Shown: positions 1-12,090 of the stretch, one piece after another | How the letters are laid out: each line of letters begins with the position of its first letter | How positions within the stretch are numbered: position 1 is the stretch's first letter | Source: Patiria miniata | Lineage: Eukaryota > Echinodermata > Asteroidea > Valvatida > Asterinidae | DNA length: 64,000 bases | Reading direction: 5' to 3' | Assembly: GCF_015706575.1 (NCBI RefSeq) | Contig: NW_024037062.1 | Coordinates: 3,034,811 to 3,098,810 of the forward strand | The notes under the pieces: model-generated | The model's input: only the letters and a program-made list of their open reading frames with translations | What the model was told of the DNA's origin: nothing | Database searches by the model: none | Program-made: the position numbers and the translations under genes

Positions 1-190
1 AGTCCAAAACTAGAATTGGATAAGAAATATTTTTCATATTTATTTGCCACAAATAAAATTGTGTACAGTACATTGCCGTGTCCTTTACCAAAAGTGTTAT
101 AAAGTGTTGTTACATGTTCATAAAAATGTACATGTGCAGCATTACATCTTTGGGGGGGGGGGGAGGACATACATACATGTATTAGACGAG

Positions 191-402
191 GCATTTCCGG
201 AAAGATTCCCATATCTGGCCATCACTTTTCACCCTGTGCACAAACCGTATGAGACGTCTGAAAATGTGTGTTTTCTCAGTAAATACTTCAATATTTTCCC
301 TGTTAAAATTGACATTTTAGGACATATCACTTTCTGGTGGCTGATAGGTCACTGAAGGGAAAAATTAGTGATGGCCAGATATGGAAATCTTTCCACATTT
401 CC
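191..402. repeat. Inverted repeat, small foldback element
   Basis: The stretch around 199-226 (ending ATCTGGCCATCACTTTT) pairs with the stretch around 368-397 (AAAATTAGTGATGGCCAGAT). The arms are about 28 bp with roughly 140 bp between them. No coding content is seen. It is probably a short MITE or foldback remnant; I found no clear target duplication. Confidence 0.5.
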
Positions 403-689
403 CTTTTTCAAAGCTTCTCTGTTCCCCAAGAAAAGTTTTTATTTTTGTATGGACTAAGGGGAGTTGACTTTAGTTTGTTTTTCTGAGTCGAGACATCTGT
501 TACAGTATTGAAACTGGATAATGGGGGAAAGATGCAAGAATGTTGTTAAAAAATTACAATGATTAAAATAAACAAAGGAAACACTAAAATACAAGTACAA
601 TATCACTCAATGGATAAGAAAAGAAACAAGAAGTTTGCATCATTGTAATAAGGACAAGTTTCAATCATCAACTGACAGGGGGAGGGGTG

Positions 690-1124
690 ATGGCAGGGGC
701 GGATCCAGGAATTATTGCGGTGGGGTCAGGCCAGTCAGATTTGTTTATATCGGATTGTTGCACACGGGCGGACATATAGGTAATGCAGCTCATTGTTACT
801 GATGCACTTATTGTTATATTTATTTTTTAGGGTTTGCAGAGCAGGGGGGGGGAGTGTTTGAACTCCAGAACATCCCCCCCCCCCCTCCTGGGAGGAGAAA
901 TGTCATGTTCGCTGATAGAGTTCTGCTGGGTTTTTTTTGGGGGGGGGGTTGCTGGTGCCAAGGGGCCCTTCAGGGGTTGGGACAGAGAATGGAATGTGGA
1001 CCTAAAATATGTATTTAAATGTAAACTACTGTATTTACAATGGGCACAAAATAATTGAGTTCCTCCTGTCTGTGCTGAGTGAATCTTCACTTGACAACAG
1101 CCAGTCTCCATCAATTGACGATGG
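690..1124 (-). other. GAR1 3' flank / 3' UTR with homopolymer runs
   Basis: This lies just past the inferred GAR1 stop codon. On the minus strand an AATAAA signal occurs at 819-824, about 300 bp after the stop, so the 3' UTR plausibly ends near 800. G and C homopolymers at 844-852, 877-887 and 940-950 make the assembly here error-prone. The start (AGGGGCGGATCCAGG, about 697-711) resembles the end of an hAT-type MITE, but no partner end was found. Confidence 0.4.
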
Positions 1125-4100
1125 TCATCTACCACCACGGTTGAATCCTATGGTTAAACACGAATCAAGAAAAGAGTCAATATTATCCAAATATTATCAC
1201 CATCACAAAACCCTGCACTTGCTAGCATAGGAAATGCATACCATTATGGTCTACCAGGTCTAGGGTAAGGCCACAAAACAGGATATGTTGTGTTTCCGGT
1301 AATACCTCCAAAACAAATGGAAGGGTCAATAGTTTTGGGTGTTTATAATAGTTATACATGTCCATGGATACTTATGTACACACTATATATGTATACATCA
1401 AACATGTACATTTACATACTGGAAGACAACTGGACAAACAGACATACACATTTGTAAAAAAAAGGGTAGTTTATTACACACTTAGAAGTATTCTTGACTT
1501 GCATTTGGGATATTTTTATATTTCTAAAAAAATACATTTTCAAGTGCTATCCCAATGTACAAATCGTTTTACACCCGGCCAGGTTACCGGAAACAAAGGC
1601 TTAATCAAGCATCTCATATTGGATTTACAAATATGAAAATAAGAAAAAGGAATCATATGAACCTAGAGAGTTGTTAGCTTAAAATACGGCAATGCATGCC
1701 AAGGAGTACTGAAGGTGGCAAATATTTGACAGGTACAATGTTCTGCAACTATTACACTTTGTTTCCTGTTTAACAGAGGACAAACAAAACACTACATTCA
1801 AGGAAGAAATCTGAAAACAATTTACAAATACAGTATATTTCAAAACAAGTTTCAACACAAATTATGTGATCAACACTTACCCCTTGAGAAACCACCCCTG
1901 CCGCGCCCTCCTCGAAAGCCTCTATCACCACCTCCGCCCCTCCCACGGAAACCACCACTCCCACCGCGTCCTCCTGACATGACCAACCAAAATGAATACA
2001 AATGCCTTATCTATGTGCTGGAACTCAAAGACACTGTCGAAAAATTATTTCTCGGCTTCTTTTAGATTTCAAACAGCTGGAACCGATTTCACGAAACTCA
2101 TCTTATCTTGCAACTCATCTTAGGACTTAAGAGAAGTCCACTCCCCACTCTAAGACGCGTCCAAAGACTGATTTCACTAAACCCCTCTTAAGCAAGACAC
2201 ATCAAAACTACCCATATGGCTGTTTCATGTTTGTTGTTACCGCTTGACAAAACAGTCGTTGAAAAGAAACGTGCAAAAACAACTTCCCGCTTGCCACCGC
2301 TGTTTTCAGGTCGACATTAGGTTTGTGCAAATGTCCATGCTTTAGCTCGTACAGGTTTAGCTCTTGTGGCAAAATTGTATCCGGTCTTGTTTTGCGTTAA
2401 AACAGCTCACCAGAGGATGTCTTTTTAATCACTTCTTGAAATTAAAAATAAGTTTTTGATATTTAAGATATAACAATAAATCTACAGAAAAAGGACTATA
2501 ATTTTTTTTTATCAGATAGGACTATGAACTTTTCGGCAAGTCTCTTGATGAGAAAACACCTCCAAAAAATTACTACGCGTATATCCTCGTCCCTGGCAGT
2601 TCTCAGTGATTTGTTTTAATGAACGGGCTCATGAATATTCATTTTACGGCACGGCTCGGAAAAACTGGCGCATGCGCATAAACCTAATGTCGCACTGTGA
2701 GCCTCTGCAACAGCAGTGAGACATGCATAGAACATACTCTTTTCAACAATAAATTTCACACGCAAGGCAGTTCTACACAAGATACAATAGAGTCATTCTT
2801 ACTCCACGCTTCATACTCTATTTTTGTTGGCGTATAATTAAACTTTGTAAATAAGCTATTTTTCCTCAAACTACCCACATATCAGAATTCTTTTCAAATC
2901 TGTTTCTGCAGCGAGTTTCTTTCTCAAAACTATAACTCTAAGCCGACACTTGTCTTGCGCGACAATGATTTCCAGTCGATATACAAATGAATGCACACAT
3001 TAATGAGAAAAGAGGACCCTCAGACAGATCTTAAGTTAAGCAAGTTCAGCCGCTTTGCTAAGGAGGTTAGGAGGTTTGGATGTGTGTTGGGTTAGGACGT
3101 GTTGAAAGTTTGGTGAAATCAGTGAATTCCTGCAGTGAATGAAGCCATCAAATTTTAAACCAACAGTCCAGTAAGGTATTTCATAATAATTTTGATACTT
3201 TTGTTTTTGGATGTTTGCAAATGTTGTAAATTCCCTTTCATGTTTTTATCTTTTTGTTATTCGCATTGTAAGTGATGAATACATACCTCTGCCCCCTCTG
3301 AATCCTGCCCCTCCACCCCGCCCCCGGCCTCGTGGACCGCCCCTTTTCTGGACAGAGCCAGGGGGCTTGGGGAGGAAACGTTGCAATGGTAACAGCTTCA
3401 TAGGATCAATGAACAGCTGGGGGAACATAACAAGAAATGAAGGAATGAGGATAGATCAGTTTTACTACTGGATGACGCCCTTTCGTGATTTACTGAAATG
3501 CATGTTCAGAGCATTCCAAATGCTATGAATCAAAAGGATCACATACTTGCAGCTTCAAGTTCACTTGTGAAACATGTGCTCGAAAAACTTACATTGGTCA
3601 AGGCCAAAAACCAAATGCGAAATTTGATAGAACTAGTGCAGTGCCCGTCTAAAATGTGCATGTTCAAGAAACGCAAATTGCTTTGCCGCTGGTATAGGTT
3701 GCATACTTGCAGAGTTTTTGAGAACTGCTCGTGCAAACAACGCAAGCGATTCAATAGTGTTGTTTTCACAGATTGAACGTACACTCACGTCAAAGTTTGT
3801 ACCAAGTTTGAAGTTCGACCACCTACAGTGGTTGCTCAGTCGACTGCAAAAATAATGTGCCCTTGCAGCCACCACGTACGTGTGTACATATGAAAACATG
3901 GTATGCAGTGCTATTCACCCATACTGGACAATGGTATTGCCCTACAATGCACGTGCGCGTGCCCGTCCTTTTTGCATTGTTTGCATCATATTGAGCACAC
4001 ACGCTTTAGCTTTACATGACGTAAACAATTGAAAAGAACGGCAGTGCATGGTGTTATGTTCTAAGCTATATACTGCCACGTTTGCCTCAAAAAAAGCTGA

Positions 4101-7100
4101 AAAAAACGCTCATCCAAACCACTTCAAACTTGGCACTGCACATTCTGTTGTCCCGAGCAATACACCCGCCGTTTTTCAACTTCATACGGCGCCCAGTTCT
4201 GGAGATAATCGAAATACAGATAGACAGACAGACAGAGATTTCTGGAATTATAGAAGTATATTTTAACAGCCCAATTCCATGAACCATGAAGGATATTCAT
4301 TCCCAATATGCACGATTTTGCTGTGGTAATTTTGTTCAAAGTTATCACGCAAGCAAACTTGCCATTAGAGAACAAGTACACTTTCTCTGCTATACTTACT
4401 TGTTAAGGCCAAAAAAAGAATAGTTCTGCTTCCGGTTACCCGACCGACCCTATTTTTAGGCTGCGACCCTAAAAATTTTATCGGCAATTCCCAAAAAAAA
4501 ATTAAAAAAATTGAATAAATACAAATAAAATCTGTCTTTTCTGTCTTCACAAAATACCTCTCAACAACCCTTTTGCATCCAAAAATGCTTGTATTTATTT
4601 GTTTTCTTACTTACATTCGCTTTTTTTTCAAAGAAACCTCCGTTATTACAAATTCGCTTCGCGATATAACTACTTCGCAATTCGATGTCACGCACGGTGA
4701 CTATAATCACGTGGCGACGACTGGTTCCCGCCGCGCCGCGCAGGGGCCAATTTAGAAGACATAATGAAAATGCGGTAACCAGTCCATAGCTAGCTATGTG
4801 ACCGATATATGATAGCGCGCTATCAGTACAGTGCAGGCCACCGTCAGTGTCAACTGGTCGGACTCGACATCGTAAAAATGCCAAGAAAACACCGATGGAG
4901 AAAGAACGTTTTTGCAAGTTGATTTACAGAATTGATCTAGCTTGTCTGTGTATGTATTTTCTGTGTTCAGGAGTTCATTTTGAGATCGCACTACTCGTAT
5001 TTGGAGTGATACATGCCGCGTGTTTCCCGAAATTGTTGACGGTAAAAACAGCTCTGACGGCCCATGGTGGGCCGCTCGCCACACACGCACGCATTACACA
5101 CCTCGGAGTTTTGGCCAGCTCCCCGCGTCTTGACTAGCGTTGTGCATATGGTGCGAACGGCCTGAATTTTCCATTATTTTTTGAAATTATCGAACGTAAA
5201 TATATTGACAATAATTAAAGGTAGGTTTTACTCACTTTTTGTTGCCATTTTGTGTATAGCTTTCGTAGTGCAATAGAAATAGTTCAGGCTTAAACTTAGC
5301 ATATAATTGAATACTCCATTCAATCTGCAAAAAAAAAAAAAAAATTGGCCAAAAAAAAAAATTTCCGACCGACCAACCCTATTTTTGAAAGGCATGTAAT
5401 CGGAAGCAGAACTTTTTTTTTTTTTGGCCTAAGCCTTAAACTCATATCCCTGGAAAAATTTCATAGCAATTAAGCGTTGCTGTTCTTTGTAGTTTGAATT
5501 TATAACTCAAAGTGCACTTGACTACATCAATGCTGAAAGCTCACCTTCTGATCCTTGCTGAATGATGACACCTTCATGTTGTCTGACATCTTGACTGAAA
5601 AATACTGTCGTTAAAAAGTCAAGGCAACATAATGCATGGTGCTCTTTAAAACCTCCCCGTCTGGCTGGCAAATTCAACAAAGCCATCCTAGCAGTCAAAA
5701 TCAATCATGTGACTGGTTTTTAGCAGTTACATGTATGAGCTCCCTGCCTACATAATGCAGGATTGACTGGCTGTGAATGTTTATGCAACATGACACAGCT
5801 TTGCCTTGGCTGCAGGTGATTGATAAGCCAGCTGTACCTACCAGTTACCTGCTTTTGTCCGTTGATGGAATTTGACTAGTCACAGTGCACAGTGCTTATA
5901 CAAGAGATACGATCGGACAGTTGGAGACTAGCCTTTGTATAAGTTGTATAAATTATGAAAGGGGAAGTGGAATAACATTCTGACTACTGGTGTCGGAACA
6001 AAACGTAGGAGAATTAAAACTCAAAGCTGGGCGTAGGATTGGAGATCCAAGGGAACTGCTGCTTTGCAGTTTAGTTAAAGTACATGTACATGTACCATGA
6101 CTTACTATTCACGATCAAGAGCCGCATTCTTACTGGTCCATTCACCATCATGTGCCAGATGCCAATATTGCTGTGTACCAAGCACGCGCGTGAGTATTCA
6201 TGCACAGGGTAAATATCCATGCGTAGTAGACTGTCGCAAGGGTTACCCGTGCGACAGTCTACTACGCATGAACTTTACGAAGCAATCGTGGAACTGTCGC
6301 ACGGGTGAAGTACGCACACGCGAACATCGCTCTAGCTAGCTACACATGAAAAGATGGTTGAACACGTAAATGTTAATTAGCGTTTCCCGAGTTCAACGAT
6401 GCCGAAGTTAACTGGAGAATATTGTGAACAATAAAGATGCCTCCCCTACTAACAAAAAAGTTGTCCACCATTCGGTATAAACTTTAAGGAGTAAGGTACT
6501 GTATTGCGAACTAACTGAACTTTTCTGAGATTGAACAATAATATTCTTCTGGTGAGCTGGACAAGTTTATCCAAAGATTTTATTCCCGCGAGGTGCATTT
6601 GGCACCTGAATATGTATGAGGTATAGTAAAACAAATATAACATGGCTTATTTGGGGTGGACAGTTGATATTAGCTCCACTCGGTATTGGAAGTTGACAAA
6701 CTTGTATTCGCCCCGGGAACCAGTTTGTCAACTTCCAATACCTCGGGAGCTAATATCGACTGTCCACCCTCAAACCATGTCATATTTGTATGCTGAACAA
6801 TATTAGGATGATTTCTTCAATGTACTATTCCACAAATCAATTACAATTTGAACAGGGAAATGAATGTTCAAGTCAAAAAAAGGCATTTTTAAGTAAGATT
6901 GTCATATTTCATAAGGAACACAGGGTGTTTTGTACGAATCACGTCTTCACCTATAGGTTTCTTTATTTGTTTGGGGAATTTCTGAATTACATGTAATTGG
7001 GAGTGATGCGATGGTACAGTAAAGGATACATATTCTGTGAGATGGCCAAAGATCTCATCCACCTTGCCAATCTGCTCCTTGTTGTTGAGGTAGATGGGTG

Positions 7101-8629
7101 CATTGAAGTATGGGATCTTCTCATGAGTTCCCTTGACAACCATGTCATCCTGACAAGGATGCAAGTATGCGCCGATCTCTGGATTGGTTGGAGAGGGGAA
7201 AGGTTGGCAAATACAGAGAATTATATGATCTCCTACGTGATTTCAATAAGAATGTCCCTTTGCCACCACCACCACAACCTGACTTCATAATAACCAGAGA
7301 TGCCACAGGGTCTGCTTGAAAAAAACAGAACTGGGTCTGCTTGAAAAAAACCCTCCTCGCCCCCCTCCTCTGCCACCACGCCCTCCTTGAAACACCCCCC
7401 CCCCCACCTACATGACTGCCCCCATAATAACTCACCTACTACTTCATCCGGTGGTCCATAGCTCTGTCCATACCCTCCTCGCCCCCCTCCTCTGCCACCA
7501 CGCCCTCCTTGAAACCCCCCCCCCCCCACCTTCATGACTGCATGCCCCCATAATAACTCACCTACTACTTCATCCGGTGGTCCATAGCTCTGTCCAAACC
7601 TTCCTCGCTCCCCCCCCCCTCCACTGCCACCACGCCCTCCTTGAAATCCCCCCCCCCCCCTACCTACCCGACTGCCCCCATAATAACTCACCTACTACTT
7701 CATCCGGTGGTCCATAGCTCTGTCCAAACCTTCCTCGCTCCCCCCCCCCCTCCACTGCCACCACGCCCTCCTTGAAATCCCCCCCCCCTACCAACCCGAC
7801 TGCCCCCATAATAACTCACCTACTACTTCATCCGGTGGTCCATAGCTCTGTCCAAACCTTCCTCGCCCCCCCCCCCCCTCCACTGCCACCACGCCCTCCT
7901 CTGAAACCCCCCCCCCCCTACCTACCCGACTGCCCCCATAATAACTCACCTACTACTTCATCCGGTGGTCCATAGCTCTGTCCAAACCTTCCTCGCCCCC
8001 CCCCTCCACTGCCACCACGCCCTCCTTGAAATCCCCCCCCCCTACCAACCCGACTGCCCCCATAATAACTCACCTACTACTTCATCCGGTGGTCCATAGC
8101 TCTGTCCAAACCTTCCTCGCCCCCCCCCCTCCACTGCCACCATGCCCTCCTCTGAAACCCCCCCCCCCCCCCCACCTACCCGACTGCCCCCATAATAACT
8201 CACCTACTACTTCATCCGGTGGTCCATAGCTCTGTCCAAACCTTCCTCGCTCCCCCCCCCTCCACTGCCACCACGCCCTCCTTGAAATCCCCCCCCCTAC
8301 CAACCCGACTGCCCCCATAATAACTCACCTACTACTTCATCCGGTGGTCCATAGCTCTGTCCAAACCTTCCTCGCCCCCCCCCCCCTCCACTGCCACCAC
8401 GCCATCCTCTGAAACCCCCCCCCCCCCACCAACCCGACTGCCCCCATAATAACTCACCTACTACTTCATCCGGTGGTCCATAGCTCTGTCCAAACCCTCC
8501 TCGCCCCCCTCCTCTGCCACCACGCCCTCCTCTGAAACCCCCTCTCCCTCTTCCACCACCTCCTCCCCCACGGTTCCCACCTCCTCTTCCTCCACCCCTC
8601 CAGTTTCCTCCACCCCCTCGATAGCTCAT
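1125..8629 (-). CDS. GAR1: GAR1, H/ACA ribonucleoprotein complex subunit 1 (6 coding exons, 208 aa)
   Basis: GAR1 binds the H/ACA snoRNP core (dyskerin/NOP10/NHP2), which guides rRNA pseudouridylation in the nucleolus, and telomerase RNA. Coding exons, with GT-AG borders and matching phases: 8458-8629, 7030-7178, 5546-5605, 3287-3416, 1881-1973, 1125-1147. Residues 1-57 form an N-terminal RGG domain ending GPPDEVV. The conserved core follows, with [50 protein letters not shown] and [19 protein letters not shown]-terminal RGG domain ends FSRGFNRGGR. The length matches the family (human about 217 aa). The tiny last exon (23 nt) was chosen because it follows an acceptor, keeps phase and closes the RGG tail. 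An acceptor just upstream of the ATG (exon starting near 8649) implies a non-coding 5' exon that I could not place. The donor of exon 2 (GTATCC) is weak. Intron 1 carries the minisatellite described separately. Confidence 0.93.
2085..3120. mobile_element. Probable MITE-type element in GAR1 intron (TIR GATTTCACNAAAC)
   Basis: The ends GATTTCACGAAAC (2085-2097) and its reverse complement at 3108-3120 match at 12 of 13 positions. Further scattered inverted matches lie inside, for example CGACATTAGGTTT near 2310 against AAACCTAATGTCG near 2680. There is no long reading frame. The target duplication is not clear, so the exact ends are uncertain. Confidence 0.45.
3417..5545. other. GAR1 intron 3, mostly repeat-derived
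   Basis: This intron lies between coding exons 4 and 3 of GAR1. The first kilobase is anonymous low-copy-looking sequence, and the second half is filled by the element at 4403-5438. No coding exon or RNA gene is seen. Confidence 0.5.
4403..5438. mobile_element. Non-autonomous DNA transposon with ~35-bp TIRs
   Basis: The left end TTAAGGCC followed by an A-run and GTTCTGCTTCCGGTTAC (4403-4439) is mirrored at 5389-5430 by GTAATCGGAAGCAGAAC, a T-run and GGCC. A second inner pair (CGACCGACCCTATTTTT, 4441-4457, and the shared direct motif CCGACCGACCAACCCTATTTTT near 5367) marks the subterminal zone. TTAA lies at both outer edges, which would fit a piggyBac-type target but could be chance. No transposase frame is seen. 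Confidence 0.6.
6219..6270. repeat. Perfect 21-bp hairpin with 10-nt loop
   Basis: CATGCGTAGTAGACTGTCGCA (6219-6239, 21 bp) is followed after ten bases by its exact reverse complement (6250-6270). The next bases repeat part of it again in inverted form (CTGTCGCACGGGT near 6295), so three related arms lie within 90 bp. It could be a small foldback element or a structured intronic RNA. Confidence 0.75.
6631..6789. repeat. Palindromic foldback element, ~65-bp arms
   Basis: The left arm starts ACAAATATAACATGG and contains GTGGACAGTTGATATTAGCT and TTGGAAGTTGACAAAC. The right arm is its reverse complement with few mismatches, separated by a short CG-rich centre near 6705. No coding content. Confidence 0.75.
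7340..8457 (-). repeat. Minisatellite of duplicated GAR1 exon-1 ends in intron 1 (~8 extra copies)
   Basis: The unit is 124-130 bp. On the minus strand each unit encodes a piece of RGG domain ending [12 protein letters not shown], then the splice donor AG|GTGAGTTATTATG and a G-run. Copies of the exon end start at 7436, 7562, 7692, 7820, 7950, 8074, 8204 and 8329, ahead of the true exon end at 8458. Units alternate between two subtypes, giving a dimer of about 255 bp. Unit length varies mainly in C-runs, so copy count and frame may be affected by assembly error. The next copy is exactly 129 bp (43 codons) from the true donor and in frame. Confidence 0.88.
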
Positions 8630-8649
8630 CACTGCTGTGGCTAATTGCT

Positions 8650-10024
8650 CTGTAAAATAATGCAAACATAGTGAGATGTTATTTTTCAATTTTTGTGCAG
8701 GCCTAAAATTATTTATTCAAATGAAAATGTTCCTACATGTAGTACCATGAACCGGTTCCTCATTTTTTTGGCTCATGTGCCAGCACTAAGGATGTGAATT
8801 TGCATTTAATTTTGTAAATGTTAAGCAAACCTTTTAAGAACCGTTTAAACGTTTAGCCATTCACAAAGGCTTATGCCTGTCCATCGCGTCTGCAGACAAG
8901 CATGATTGACATGATAATTAAATCATCAATGATTGAAGATTGCTCGCTACTTCTCTTTTCCTATGTTTCATGAATGACCATGGTCCGTAGGGGTGTTGGT
9001 CACTTTGCCCTGACTCCAGTGCACACTATCCTCGCTTCGTCCCATCACCACTTTGCCCCACTGCCACTTCACCCCTATTGCCCCAGAATTATTTATTTAT
9101 TTATTAACAGTTTAAAACTGGTTTCCATTGGGGCCCTGCAAAGTGCATACACTACTAATGTTTATACGCACATGTACAAATACAATACATTACAAATACA
9201 ATACACCATAATGAAATAAAATAAAAGCCTACAAGATTACTGCATGATCGTAGAGCAACTATTATAAATATTATACAACATTACAAAGACAGTTTGAAAC
9301 GACATTGCTCAGGTGATTTCAGTTATACACAAGGAATTTGGAAATTCGCGTGTGTTTTGGCTTTATATACTCATTCTCTTTATACGCTAATCAGAAAGTG
9401 CTGCCTTTTTCAGATATCTATTTTTCGTGAAATTTCCAGATTCGTTTGCACACGTTTGCGTATCAAAATTGCACCATGAAATTTCACGAAAAATAGGCAT
9501 CTGAAATTATTTATCACTTATCATTTATGGGGCTACTGTCTTTGGGGCTCCCCTACGCGAAGAAGCCATAGTCCTAGGGGTTATTATACGATTGTGTATC
9601 TACAGGCCTGGTCCTATAAGGGAACAAAATCCACTTTTAAATTATTTGACCAACCAAACTAGTTGGCGACATAAAGAACATATAAAAATAAGTATGTCGT
9701 AGATAAAGGGCAGGGTTTTTCATTTTCGAGGGAAATTTGGGGGTAAAATGACGATGACGACAACAGACGCAACACGAAAATAAAGATGACAATCACCACG
9801 CAATGTACCATGTGTACTGCGAGCACGCAAGTCGCGCTGCACGGCACCAACGGGCCCGTAAACCGCGTAGGAAAATCATAATTTCTACCCCTAGAAACTG
9901 TTCAAAAATTACCAAAAAGGTGTCAAAACATTGAGAGAAGTCTGCTTAAGCCGGTTCAAAATGTCATTTTTTAGAAATAAAAACAATTCTTGATTCTAAT
10001 TTGATCGAAACGAAACAGGGGCCG
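8650..10024. other. Region upstream of GAR1: no gene found
   Basis: This should hold the GAR1 promoter and a non-coding first exon, but neither can be fixed by eye. It contains T/A-rich repeats near 9085-9105, the hairpin at 9408-9512, and at 9690-9790 a stretch (GGGCAGGGTTTTT then GACGATGACGACAA) related to the inside of element P4 at 14410-14470. Confidence 0.4.
9408..9512. repeat. Short inverted repeat (25-bp arms)
   Basis: CTATTTTTCGTGAAATTT near 9419 pairs with AAATTTCACGAAAAATAG near 9479. The outer bases CAGATATC and GGCATCTG also nearly pair. No other content. Confidence 0.6.
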
Positions 10025-10235
10025 GAAAGAATGTTGCAACCTGATGCTAATTCGGCAGTTGTGTACAAAGTCTATGGACACGATGGAGAGTCAAGAAAAG
10101 TTTCTAAGTATTTCCTAACAAATTGGAAATGTTTCTCAGTCCCAGATTCTTGTCTAATCAACATTTCTACAGTGACTGACCTCCATTGAGATTATTTATG
10201 AAGAAAAAAGCAGCGTCAGGTTGCAACATTCTTTC
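10025..10235. mobile_element. MITE of ~210 bp with ~24-bp TIRs
   Basis: It starts GAAAGAATGTTGCAACCTGA and ends with the reverse complement (TCAGGTTGCAACATTCTTTC). The inside is A/T-rich and non-coding. I found no convincing target duplication. Confidence 0.65.
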
Positions 10236-10610
10236 ATACTATCATTTAGCTTGTACCGTACCCCCCGCGGCGCGCTCCGAGCGAACCAAAAAATCATCGC
10301 TGGATCATATGCATGCACGTTTCAAGTGTCAGGTTGGCTCAGTGCGGAAAGGCCATATTTTTCATCATTTTGGCCAAAAAGCCGACAAAATCCAGCTATG
10401 TTTGTTCTGCGCACATTACGCAAGTATATCATGTATATCATGAGGTGTAGTACGGAGTTTGGGGGCAAACTGTGCAGCGGTTCTGTGGGAAATGTCTGCA
10501 TTTTGATGGACGTTTTTGTACTTACTAACTTAGGCCTAATTATTTTAATTAGTGTTTTGTGCTGAAAAAAAAAAAAAAAAAATTTTGCGGGGTTCTTCAT
10601 CTATGAGGCT

Positions 10611-12089
10611 CTAGCTCTACTGAGTGGAGCGTTGAATTACGGGTAACCCTCCATGCAAACGCTCCACCGATTTGCCATACTTTGGTGACGGCTTCCCAGT
10701 AGCATGATAGTGTACATACCCACGCGAGGTCAAAAAGACCCCAAAAAACCGGTAAAGAGAATACAAATGAGAAAGACAGTAACCCCCGATAGATCCACAC
10801 ATTCATGACATTCCATAAGACCCCTTATATTGTTCCCAAACAGCGGACATTTCGAAAAAAAAAACAGCAAAATAGTCAGAAAACTTACAGCTCAATGTGT
10901 TTGCCGTGAAGCTCAGACCTTGCTCCGACTTGCCGAATGAGGGTGTCTGACGTGACGTCACCGTCGTTGCTCGATCGAAGAAAAACAAGTTACGCTTAAT
11001 CAACGACTGTTTCATGTAGTCATATGTGTCCCGCGCCAAAAGCCCACATTGTCAGAAGGCGCGAGGCCACATATGACTAGATGAAATAGTCGTTGAGTAA
11101 GCGCAACTTGTTTTTCTTCAATGGTGACGTCACACACGCGCGCGATGAATTATGCATCAGTCATGTCAGTGATGCACTGTACAACTCGGCAGACACATTT
11201 AATTGTGAGCGGTAAGTTCAGACTATTTTGTTCTTTTTTTGAAAATTACCGGTTGTTTGGAACAATTTAAGGGGTCTTATGGAATGTCATGAATGTGTGG
11301 ATCGGTTACTGTCTTTCTCATTTGTATTCTCTTTATCAATTTTTTGGGGGCCTTTTGTCCGGAAAAAAATTCATACTCGATCGCCACTTTTTTCAATTAT
11401 TTTCTAGCGCCAAAAGTTACATCTTTTATGGTTATTCCCTCTACTCTCACCCTCTCCTTTCCTTAATTTCTATTTATCAATCAGTCACTTACTTCATCGA
11501 GATTCGAACCTCGGACGCTTGCTTGATACACGAGACTCTTAACCGCTAGGCCGCGCACGATCGCTGTTGCAATAATCAATCTTTGGACGTATTTGAAGTA
11601 TCCATTGAAATAAACTAAATATTCATGAGAAAATAAATATTCATAATGACGTATTGCACTATCATTGGCCGGCTCATGCGACGTCATGGTTATAGATGTC
11701 ATGCGCATAACGTACCGCTGTTCCAGACAACGTACCGCTGTTCCAGACACTTCAATCAGTTTTGACCGGCTGCTTCAACTTGGTTCTGCACGACGTGTGC
11801 ATCCAAAAATGTGCTCTAAAAACACATTTTTCCTAATTTTTTTTCACCTTAACACAGCTTCCTGGATTCCTCTTGGTTGAAATCACAAGGTGAGGTGACA
11901 ATTAAAATGTTTGGCAGCAGATAAATTGACGATCGAGTATGGAATTTTTCCGTTTTGTCCACGCGAGGGCATGCACAAAATGCATACCGTCATGTCGACC
12001 GTGTACCTGTCACCAAAGTATGCCAAATCGGTGGAGCGTTTGTATGGAGGGGTACCCGTAATTCAACGCTCCACTTAGTAGAGCTAATG
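10611..12089. mobile_element. Palindromic element P1 (interrupted by MITE B1)
   Basis: Without the B1 insertion it is about 880 bp, centred near 11045, with long arms: 10740-11040 pairs with 11050-11345, and 10611-10735 pairs with 11961-12089. Its ends read TAGCTCTACT...AGTAGAGCTA. Just inside the left end is an extra hairpin, GTGGAGCGTT (10624-10633) with AACGCTCCAC (10658-10667), mirrored at the right end. The direct repeat TATGAGGCT at 10602-10610 recurs at 14242-14250, the far side of P2 and P3, which fits a 9-bp target duplication later split by those insertions. No transposase frame. Confidence 0.8.
11361..11952 (+). mobile_element. MITE B1, hAT-like, with tRNA-like segment, inserted in right arm of P1
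   Basis: It is bounded by exact 8-bp target duplications TTTTGTCC (11353-11360 and 11953-11960). TIRs: GGAAAAAAATTCATACTCG and CGAGTATGGAATTTTTCCG. It splits the right arm of P1 at a point whose two halves rejoin against the left arm. On its minus strand (about 11485-11565) is a tRNA-like segment with an A-box-like GGCCTAGCGGTTAAGAG and a B-box-like GAGGTTCGAATCTCG. The cloverleaf is not complete, so it is a derived or dead tRNA-like sequence. It is related to B2 in the opposite orientation. Confidence 0.8.
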
Positions 12090-12090
12090 T

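Larger units (their letters stand above)
5606..7029. other. GAR1 intron 2 with two hairpin elements
   Basis: This intron contains the hairpin at 6219-6270 and the palindrome at 6631-6789. Nothing else is recognised. Confidence 0.5.

Noticed and set aside
7233-8318. Long Gly/Arg-rich and Pro-rich reading frames in the GAR1 intron array
   Set aside because: They are read-through of the minisatellite or its opposite strand. Only the exon ending at 8458 has correct splice context and continues into the GAR1 core.
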